Origin: Salibacter halophilus
GTDB lineage: Bacteria > Bacteroidota > Bacteroidia > Flavobacteriales_G > Salibacteraceae
DNA length: 64,000 nucleotides
Direction of reading: 5' to 3'
Assembly: GCF_008806325.1 (NCBI RefSeq)
Contig: NZ_WACR01000006.1
Span: 186,001 to 250,000 of the forward strand
Shown here: piece after piece, positions 45,733-52,696 of the stretch
How positions within the stretch are numbered: position 1 is the first letter of the stretch
How the letters are laid out: each line of letters opens with the position of its first letter
Notes under the pieces: generated by a model
What the model was told of the DNA's origin: nothing
Database searches by the model: none
Seen by the model: only the letters and a program-made list of their open reading frames with translations
Position numbers and translations under genes: made by a program

Positions 45733-46313
45733 TTAACTTTTGGATGGCAATTGATGTTGCTAAATCCTAAACTATCAATGTAGTTGTACATTTCTTCATG
45801 AGTGTCAAATACCTGGTAGAGCCCACCGGCTGCTGGAAGCCCGTTTTCCTCATAGTCTGAATTAACACTTATAGTTGATTTACCCACAGGTAAACGCAAG
45901 TCTAATTCATTATCTAATCCGCTTCGTAAACCTTCAATAGTAGAAGGCCACAATAAAAAGATAGCTCTACCATCTGGAGGTAATGGTCCACTAGGGCCTG
46001 GTGTAACAACAGCTATGTTTCCGTTAACTTCACCACCTTTAGTGAGAATTTCAATTGTTCCGCAGTTTATCTTATTGAGGACAGAGTCGTTCTTAAAAAA
46101 TATTTTGTCGATCTGGATTAGATTAGAAGAACTGATAAGCATATTTTTCTTGTAGCACTCGCTTTCAATGACAGTTCCCTCAATGATGTATGGAGCCTTA
46201 TTCATAAACTGTACAGCTAAGTGATCTTCCCGTTCTTGCTCTGTAAAGTTTTGAGAAAAGCCGTTATAAAACAGTAAGACGAAGAACCAGGTAAGTAGTG
46301 TGTACATTCTCAT
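45729..46313 (-). CDS. Truncated paralogue of the secreted protease N-terminal domain
   Basis: A 194-residue exported protein. After a signal peptide (FVLLFYNGFSQ) it matches the N-terminal region of the protease at 42607-45195 almost throughout: NKAPYIIEGTVIE, SSNLIQIDKIF, AVVTPGPSGPL, EENGLPAAGGLY and YIDSLGF occur in both. The homology stops at the stop codon, so the protease, TIG and sorting domains are missing. Either it is a remnant of a duplication, or a stand-alone inhibitor or propeptide-like domain. ATG 46313 is preferred over a TTG at 46322. Confidence 0.8.
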   Translation of the reverse strand: MRMYTLLTWFFVLLFYNGFSQNFTEQEREDHLAVQFMNKAPYIIEGTVIESECYKKNMLISSSNLIQIDKIFFKNDSVLNKINCGTIEILTKGGEVNGNIAVVTPGPSGPLPPDGRAIFLLWPSTIEGLRSGLDNELDLRLPVGKSTISVNSDYEENGLPAAGGLYQVFDTHEEMYNYIDSLGFSNINCHPKVN

Positions 46314-46409
46314 AATGCGCAAAATACCAAATTTTTGGTCTTAAGAAAAGGGAGGGCTGTGAATCCTTTTTAAAATTGGTAATAACTGATTTTCTTTAAT
46401 TACAAGTAG

Positions 46410-48380
46410 TCAAGACTTAGTTCCAAGATTTAACACGTTTAACATTTTTTCCAATTCCTGAACTTTATCTGCTTGATTACTGTTATTAAGCTTTTTTCTT
46501 AGAAATAGATACTCTCTGTTAAGCCTTTCATTTATTAGCATTTTTGAACTGTCGCAAATTGACTTTTCGCTGCTTGATAGGATCAACAAAAGAGAATATA
46601 AATTGTCGTAATAGTCTATAAGCTGTTGTTCACAGTATTCTTTAACATCTAAAAAGACTTTGCTAGCAACCAAAAACAACAAATGTAATGGCATTTGGTA
46701 GTATTCAGAATTGTCAAATTGTGAATACCTGTCTTGTTTTAAGATGTGATTAAGTAATCTTTTGAAAAATTGCTCTTTTTGAGACTTATCTTTAAAAGCT
46801 TCATCATTTTCAATTAGTAATGCGACACCACAACATACGAAAGATTCCTTTATTAACGGTGTCGTATCAATTTTTGAAGGATTCCAACCTTGATGAATCG
46901 TTTTGAAATTGTTGATTAACTCTTCTCCTTTTTGTATAGGGTTATCTTGCTTACTTAATATAAACCCTAGACCTTTAAAAGCAGAGAAATATGGTTCTGA
47001 ATAGCTTTTATCCCAAAAGAATTTATCGGAAGAAATGTAGTTAGTTATAGCTTCGAGTAAGCTTGAAGCAAGTTCATTATCTTCTTTTTTTTGTGTAATT
47101 TCAATGTAGAAGTTGAATTTCTGTAAGTTAAATGATCTAAAGTCTGGCTTTAATAGGCCAGAATTTTTTCTATATGTTTTTGTTAATAGTTTTATCTCTG
47201 AATTATAAATTTTGTTTGGTTTAAATTGACGATTTGTAGTCCTTGGCTTGTAGCTAAAAATCCAGTCTTCAATCTCTGAATTTGACAGTTGTTTCTTGAG
47301 TAATTTAATTATTTTATCATAATACTGTTTTTTTTCTTTATTCCATTCTTTTTGTTGCTTAACACCCTTGTGAAAAAACTGTTTGTTTCTTTCATTTTTC
47401 CTTTCAGGACTTTCGTAAATTGAAAGTCTTTCTGTCAATCTTAATGATGCATCAAAAAAATTTTTAGCTAGAATAAATAACAGAACTTTTAATTTAGACT
47501 TGAAACTCTTTTTTTTATTGACAAGTTCATTAACTAACTCTAGATACTGATGTGGTCTAAAATCGGATAGAGAGTGAAATACAGAGTCTTGTATTATTGG
47601 AAGTTTTAGATTATCCCAAAACTCAATCCAAAGTGAAACGTCTTTTTTTATAAGGACTGAAGAAATGAAGCTAAATTCATGATTTAGCATTATATAATCA
47701 GAGTTGAGTGTTACTTCCTGAGTATAACTCCAAAGATTTTCTTTTGGTTGTATTTGAAGAGAGTCAATATAATTTTCAAAATATTCTTTACTATACACTC
47801 TCATAGATTCAAGTAGCTTTTCGGAACTAACAGTTACTTCAACCCATTTTGTTTTTTTACTTTTCACCCAATATTTAGGAATATTTAAGATAACATGATT
47901 GTAGAAAACATGGAGCATTTGGGTTTTATTCATTAAAGACCTTAATACTTCAAAAGAATTAAATCTTGAATCTTGAGTAATGTTCTGTGCCAATTTTTTC
48001 TCTAACCATGAATGAAAGTATCTTTGTATAGTATGGCTTTCATTATTATCACCATCTTGTTCAAATATTCTTTGTAGGAATTTATTAAATGTGAATCTAG
48101 ATAAACTCTGTTCAGTATGATTTTTATATGATTTATAAAGTTGATTGTGAGACAAAGACCTTTCTAGTTCATCGGCAATATTTGGTAAATCAAAATCTGT
48201 AACTTTTATGGTGTTATTTTTTTTTATTGAATCATAAATTGAATTGGTCACATTATTAATGAAAGGGGTAATCAAATTATTTAACGCAGAAAATGTATCC
48301 AGAAGCTCAATGAACTCAAGTTCTGTATATTTCCACTCAAGTGTGTAAAGGTCATTTTTGTAAAAAATTTCTTTATTCAT
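46410..48380 (-). CDS. Large helical protein, third gene of PLD operon, unknown
   Basis: A 656-residue protein with no signal peptide or clear membrane segment. It is rich in Lys, Asn, Phe and Ile and appears almost entirely helical. I recognise no domain; no Walker, nuclease or transferase motif was found. It starts two bases after the stop of the upstream PLD gene, so it is the last gene of a three-gene operon. Base composition is clearly more AT-rich than neighbouring core genes, and no GGTCAGADCC sites occur. Possible sensor or scaffold of a defence system. Confidence 0.75.
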   Translation of the reverse strand: MNKEIFYKNDLYTLEWKYTELEFIELLDTFSALNNLITPFINNVTNSIYDSIKKNNTIKVTDFDLPNIADELERSLSHNQLYKSYKNHTEQSLSRFTFNKFLQRIFEQDGDNNESHTIQRYFHSWLEKKLAQNITQDSRFNSFEVLRSLMNKTQMLHVFYNHVILNIPKYWVKSKKTKWVEVTVSSEKLLESMRVYSKEYFENYIDSLQIQPKENLWSYTQEVTLNSDYIMLNHEFSFISSVLIKKDVSLWIEFWDNLKLPIIQDSVFHSLSDFRPHQYLELVNELVNKKKSFKSKLKVLLFILAKNFFDASLRLTERLSIYESPERKNERNKQFFHKGVKQQKEWNKEKKQYYDKIIKLLKKQLSNSEIEDWIFSYKPRTTNRQFKPNKIYNSEIKLLTKTYRKNSGLLKPDFRSFNLQKFNFYIEITQKKEDNELASSLLEAITNYISSDKFFWDKSYSEPYFSAFKGLGFILSKQDNPIQKGEELINNFKTIHQGWNPSKIDTTPLIKESFVCCGVALLIENDEAFKDKSQKEQFFKRLLNHILKQDRYSQFDNSEYYQMPLHLLFLVASKVFLDVKEYCEQQLIDYYDNLYSLLLILSSSEKSICDSSKMLINERLNREYLFLRKKLNNSNQADKVQELEKMLNVLNLGTKS

Positions 48381-48382
48381 AG

Positions 48383-48975
48383 TTATAAGTGCAAATAAGT
48401 TACTGGTATTTCGTTTTGTCTAGAACTTCTCCAGTACTCTTGAAATATTGATATTATAAAAGCCTTTGTTTCGGTATTTGATATTTTTAAAATTCCAGTT
48501 GATTTTCTTGAATTCAAATGATAGTCAATAGAACTGCCAATCAAAAAAATATCAGCTCTGTCAATGATTAAAAATCTATCGTGAAAAAATCTTTCACCTT
48601 GATTAAAATATCACCCTCATTAATGACTCTTAATCCAAATCTACAATCTTTTGCAGGTGTTATCGTGGTTTTTAGTGCGTCTTGCACGTCTGTTAAATAA
48701 GATCGAGATCTATCTAGTCCCTTAGTAGTTAGTATTTTAATTGTAATGTTATTATTAATGTTTTGGAATATGTTTTGATCTGCATTTGGCGGCTTAACAT
48801 TAAAGTAGGGATCCCATATAATTATTTCATCAGTAGCATTATTAATGAGTTTCTGATACAATAGGGGGTTTTCGTTGGGGTAAGTGCCTTTATGGTAAAA
48901 CCAATATTCGTTTTGACCACATTCATGCATTCTAAGCCTAGGATTTTTAGAGTTTGTCAAAAAAGTATTAGACAT
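48383..48975 (-). pseudogene. Single phospholipase-D-fold protein gene with a -1 frameshift
   Basis: From ATG 48975 the minus frame reads MSNTFLTNSKNPRLRMHEC to VINEGDIL and then runs into a stop at 48568. One extra base in the T run near 48603-48609 restores the reading NQGERFFHDRFLIIDRAD, IFLIGSSIDYHLNSRKSTG and a C-terminus ending PVTYLHL, stop 48383-48385. The restored motif HDRFLIID with GSS is the same HxR-type PLD active motif as in the upstream gene. The full reading is about 197 residues. One base separates it from the upstream gene and two from the downstream gene. Confidence 0.75.
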
Positions 48976-48976
48976 T

Positions 48977-50542
48977 TTAAATGTTTTTAGCGTATTCAAT
49001 AATGTTTTGAGAATAACTATCAGAGTTGTACCATTTCTCAATTTCTTTAATTATTAGCCTACCTGATGAGTCAGGGATTCTTGCAATACATGTAGCTCTA
49101 TTGCCAAATTCGTTAAATGAGCTTCCAATAAACCAGACTTTCTCGTCTGTAATGATAAATCTATCATGAAGAATACTTTTACCTCTAAGTGAGTGTACCT
49201 CTATATCGCTAAATGGGTTGGAGTTGTATGTTTCTAATGTCTCGTTGATTTTTTGAACTTCTCCATTTATTTTCAGGATAGCTTCTTTACTATTAAGAAT
49301 GTTAATTTTAATACCCGTGTTTTTGATATGAAACGCATAATCAACAATATCTATACTTCTAAAATATGGATCACATAAATAGCAAGTATCCTCAGCTTTG
49401 TTAATGATTTTTCTTATTTCAGATTTAGCTTTTTCTCTTAGCTGAGCTTTTTCATTCTCACTTTTTGCTCCTGGGAAAAAAATAAATTCGCTACGGTTGG
49501 CTAATTCAATATGTTCTCTAGTTTTATCCGCATTTTTAAAATAATGCTCAGAGTTGAAGTTTTTTGTTTCACCAATCAAGAGGGGCTTATCTCTAGAAAA
49601 CTTTTCGATAACATATTTTTCACTCCCTTTTTCTGTTTCTTTATTGACTTGAAGGTCTGCTTGTTTCAGTGATATTCCTACTTTAATACTCTTTATAAAA
49701 GTTGATGGCCCCTGAAGAGCAATCAAGTTGTTGTCGCGATTATAAATCCTAAGTTCAAATGAATTTGGCTCGTGAGGGAGATTTATTAATCCTTCTTGGT
49801 CATTTATCTTAAAAGCTTTGTCTAAAGCTATCGCATCTCCATGCTTGTCGATAATTCTAAATGTTAATGGTTCAAAATGTTTTTTCCGTGTTAATATTTT
49901 ATAAAAAATGCCAATTGGATTAGTTGAAAGAGATAAGTTTATTTCTCTAAAGTATGGGTTTGGAGCTGAAAGATAAACGTTCCCTATATGTTCTCTCTTT
50001 TGAATAATATCAAAGCCCAGCCAGTCTATTGTTAATTGCTGTATCGCTTGTGTTTCTTTTGATGTCGTTAAAGAAATAAATTGATTTTCAGTTTTTCGTT
50101 CATTATCAATTTGGCACCATATTAATAATCCTGATTTCCTAACAGGAACTATTGAAGCTACACCTTTTTCTGAGTAATAGTTAGAAGTGAAAACTAATGG
50201 GTATTCTCCAGATGGTTCTTTTATAAACGATTTATTAAAGAAGGATATTTCTTTCCCATCAATTTCAAAATTATTAATTGGGTTACTAAATACATTAAGG
50301 GCTCTATCAACTGATGAAAACTCATCAATAGCAAGGTAGAATGAATAACTATCTAAACCAGACTGTTTAGTTCTGACACAATTATCTTTCCATTTATTAT
50401 TAGGGATATTATAAGGATATTCGTCATCAGTCTGTAATTCTATAACCGAAAATAAATGGTACCATTTTTTAGTTAGCTTGTCTTGAGCTAACAAAGTTGT
50501 TCGAAAGGCTTTTTTGTAGTGCGTTTTAAGTTTTTGTATCAA
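48977..50542 (-). CDS. Large protein with C-terminal phospholipase-D-like nuclease domain
   Basis: A 521-residue protein. The first 330 residues are an unrecognised domain with beta-rich parts (I suspect, but cannot confirm, the VPA1262-type N-terminal family). The last 150 residues are a single PLD-like domain: DTCYLCDPYFRSIDIVDYA, then LHDRFIITDEKVWFIGSS near 455-472, an HxR variant of HxKxxxxD. A single PLD motif implies dimerisation for activity. Only a TTG start (50542) is available in frame. It is the first gene of the three-gene operon; AT-rich. Confidence 0.72.
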   Translation of the reverse strand: MIQKLKTHYKKAFRTTLLAQDKLTKKWYHLFSVIELQTDDEYPYNIPNNKWKDNCVRTKQSGLDSYSFYLAIDEFSSVDRALNVFSNPINNFEIDGKEISFFNKSFIKEPSGEYPLVFTSNYYSEKGVASIVPVRKSGLLIWCQIDNERKTENQFISLTTSKETQAIQQLTIDWLGFDIIQKREHIGNVYLSAPNPYFREINLSLSTNPIGIFYKILTRKKHFEPLTFRIIDKHGDAIALDKAFKINDQEGLINLPHEPNSFELRIYNRDNNLIALQGPSTFIKSIKVGISLKQADLQVNKETEKGSEKYVIEKFSRDKPLLIGETKNFNSEHYFKNADKTREHIELANRSEFIFFPGAKSENEKAQLREKAKSEIRKIINKAEDTCYLCDPYFRSIDIVDYAFHIKNTGIKINILNSKEAILKINGEVQKINETLETYNSNPFSDIEVHSLRGKSILHDRFIITDEKVWFIGSSFNEFGNRATCIARIPDSSGRLIIKEIEKWYNSDSYSQNIIEYAKNI

Positions 50543-50599
50543 TTCATTTTCTGTTTAGTGTAAGTTTCTCAAACTTAATAATTATTGTTTTACTTGATA

Positions 50600-51472
50600 T
50601 TAAAAATATGATTTTAATATGTGTTCTACCTGCATCAAATAGCTGCTTCCAAACAGGTTGACATGTACCAAAAGCGGATATAAGTTGTAGAGTGGAAGTC
50701 TGCCACGCCATCCTTTTTCAAGCGGATTTTCTTTCATGTAAGCCTGGTAAAACGAACGGTCAAATCCACCGAATAATGTCGTCATTGCGATGTCAACTTC
50801 AGGATGGCCGTAATACACAGCCGGGTCGTAAATTGACGGATCTTCACTTGTGTTCATGGCATTGCCTCCCCAAAGATCACCGTGAACCAGCGAAGGTTTT
50901 GCAGGTGGAAAAAGCTCTTCCAGCTTGTAGTACAGTTTTTCAAATTGCCTGCTGTGCTCACTTTTCATATCGCCATTGTCACGGGCTATTTTGAGTTGAG
51001 GCTCTAACCGTTGCTCAATGAAAAATGGAGCCCATTCTGAATATTGCGTGTTAGATTGTTCGAGAGACCCCATGTAATTGTCAAAATCCAGCCCGAATTG
51101 ATCAGTTTTTGTTTGATGCATTTTGGCGAGTAATCGACCCGTTTCTTCCTGGTCAGAGCCGGGGGCTTCATCGAGCCATTCGAGGATGAGATAGGCACGG
51201 TTGTTATTTTCAAAGTTGAGGATGGGTTTTGGTACAGCGAATTCAGAGTGTTTTGACAGAAGTGAAAGTCCTTTTGCTTCAGCTTCAAACATGCCGGGAT
51301 GGCGGCTGGCTGAATTTACTTTGAGGAAAAAGTTTCGGTCGTCTGATTCGAGCTTGTAAGCATCATTGATACTTCCTCCACTTACGCTGTGTGTTGAGCT
51401 GATGGGATTTTGGATCTGACCGTGGTTTTGGAGTTTTTCATAGAGCAGTTTGATTTCTTGTTCGCTTACCAT
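50600..51472 (-). CDS. Fructosamine kinase/aminoglycoside-phosphotransferase family protein
   Basis: A 290-residue kinase of the FN3K family, which phosphorylates sugar adducts on proteins (deglycation). The catalytic loop is LVHGDLWGGNAM and the metal loop is IYDPAVYYGHPEVD; the LEWLDEA hinge is typical. ATG 51472 is chosen over TTG 51505, which would overlap the glutathione peroxidase promoter at 51485. Two motif sites (51151, 51412) show the return to core sequence. Confidence 0.9.
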   Translation of the reverse strand: MVSEQEIKLLYEKLQNHGQIQNPISSTHSVSGGSINDAYKLESDDRNFFLKVNSASRHPGMFEAEAKGLSLLSKHSEFAVPKPILNFENNNRAYLILEWLDEAPGSDQEETGRLLAKMHQTKTDQFGLDFDNYMGSLEQSNTQYSEWAPFFIEQRLEPQLKIARDNGDMKSEHSRQFEKLYYKLEELFPPAKPSLVHGDLWGGNAMNTSEDPSIYDPAVYYGHPEVDIAMTTLFGGFDRSFYQAYMKENPLEKGWRGRLPLYNLYPLLVHVNLFGSSYLMQVEHILKSYF

Positions 51473-51484
51473 AAACCTTAAGGC

Positions 51485-51492
51485 TATTTTTG
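51485..51492 (+). promoter_or_regulatory. -7 element of the glutathione peroxidase gene
   Basis: TATTTTTG matches TAnnTTTG, 30 bases before ATG 51523, and rules out the longer TTG start at 51490. Confidence 0.6.
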
Positions 51493-51522
51493 TGTTTAAT
51501 TCCAAATGTAAAGAACGAAATT

Positions 51523-52065
51523 ATGAAGACAGCAATAGCTTTTGTTTTAGTATTTGCGAGCTTTTTGTTCGCGCCAAGTACAGAGTCTGTTTACCAGTTC
51601 AATGTAAAAACGATTGATGGCGAAGAAATTTCACTATCAAAATATGAGGGAAAAGTGATGCTTATTGTGAATACGGCAAGTAAGTGTGGGTACACACCTC
51701 AATATGAAGGGCTGCAGGCTCTTTATGAGAAATATGAAGAAAAAGGCTTTGTGATTCTGGGATTCCCGGCTAATAACTTCATGGGACAGGAGCCAGGGAC
51801 TGATAGCCAAATTCAAACTTTTTGTAAGAAGAATTACGGAGTCACCTTTCCCATGATGTCTAAGATATCAGTTAAAGGGAGCGACAAAGCAGCTCTTTAC
51901 GAGTATTTGACAAATAAAGAAGCTAATGGCAAAGTTGGAGGAGAAGTAAAATGGAACTTTCAAAAATACCTTATCAATAGAGAGGGGAATGTCGTAGCGA
52001 AGTTTAATCCCGGCACTGAACCGATGGATGAAGAATTAATCAGCGCTATTGAAGCAGAGTTATAA
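51523..52065 (+). CDS. Exported glutathione peroxidase-like thiol peroxidase
   Basis: A 180-residue GPx-family peroxidase with a signal peptide (AIAFVLVFASFLFAPS). The catalytic Cys is in NTASKCGYTPQYEGL, with Gln/Trp tetrad parts in GFPANNFMGQEPG and VKWNFQKYLI. A second Cys in TFCKKNYGVTFP is the likely resolving residue, so it probably uses thioredoxin-type reductants. Periplasmic detoxification of peroxides is inferred. Confidence 0.93.
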   Translation: MKTAIAFVLVFASFLFAPSTESVYQFNVKTIDGEEISLSKYEGKVMLIVNTASKCGYTPQYEGLQALYEKYEEKGFVILGFPANNFMGQEPGTDSQIQTFCKKNYGVTFPMMSKISVKGSDKAALYEYLTNKEANGKVGGEVKWNFQKYLINREGNVVAKFNPGTEPMDEELISAIEAEL

Positions 52066-52093
52066 CCTGAGTTCGATTCATAGTTTAGGATTC

Positions 52094-52243
52094 AAACCAC
52101 ATATAAATAGTGAGTTTCGACTAAAAGCAAGGAAAGTATAGCGGGCTATATTGACGAGCTTTTAGGAAGAAAATGGCTGTTTATATGTGGGGTTTCCAAA
52201 GACGCCACTAATACTGCGTTTCTTTTGCTCAATTTAGCCCGCT
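52094..52243. other. Highly structured intergenic element
   Basis: Nested inverted repeats: AAACCACATATAAATAG (52094-52110) with CTGTTTATATGTGGGGTTT (52177-52195), enclosing CTAAAAGC (52121-52128) with GCTTTTAG (52158-52165). AGCGGGCTA (52140-52148) also pairs with TAGCCCGCT (52235-52243), an alternative fold. No ORF. It could be an ncRNA or a REP/MITE-type element. Confidence 0.5.
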
Positions 52244-52355
52244 AAATTTTCACAAAAGAGCCTTGTCTAATGGCTTCTTTTAATATTTGAATCTATAAAT
52301 AATAATCGAAATCAGGTTTATAGTTTTTAGGTTAGAGTTGAAGTTTAGCTGAATC

Positions 52356-52393
52356 AAAAAAGCCCGGTGCGATCTAATCGTCCGGGCTTTTTT
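52356..52393 (+). terminator. Intrinsic terminator, first of two similar modules
   Basis: AAAAAGCCCGG and CCGGGCTTTTTT enclose a loop of about 14 bases. It is followed at once by the direct repeat at 52394. Confidence 0.75.
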
Positions 52394-52619
52394 GCCTTAA
52401 ACCTTCTATCCCTTATTTGGTTACTGACAAACGTACACTGATCTTGGTGTTATCTCGAGATTTATTGGTGTGAAGGGCACAAGTCGTAATTAAAGTGGTA
52501 TAAAGGGTTGATTAACCGTTTTGAGAACCTTCTTAAAAATCAAAAAGGCCCAACGTTCTAAACGCTGAGCCTTTTTGTCCTTAAACCTTCTATCCCTTAT
52601 TTGGTACTGACAAATGTAC
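52394..52619. repeat. Direct repeat pair with a terminator-like hairpin before each copy
   Basis: CCTTAAACCTTCTATCCCTT followed by ATTTGG and ACTGACAAA is found at 52395-52435 and 52579-52619 with two small differences. A second imperfect hairpin with T tract lies at 52543-52576, so the module hairpin-plus-repeat is duplicated 184 bases apart in the gap 52066-52696, which has no gene. Confidence 0.65.
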
Positions 52620-52696
52620 GCCTACACACCTTGAATTCTCCAGTATGCTTACCCCATTAACCACAAGAAGGAAATTTTTGGGTATAAGATGCATTT

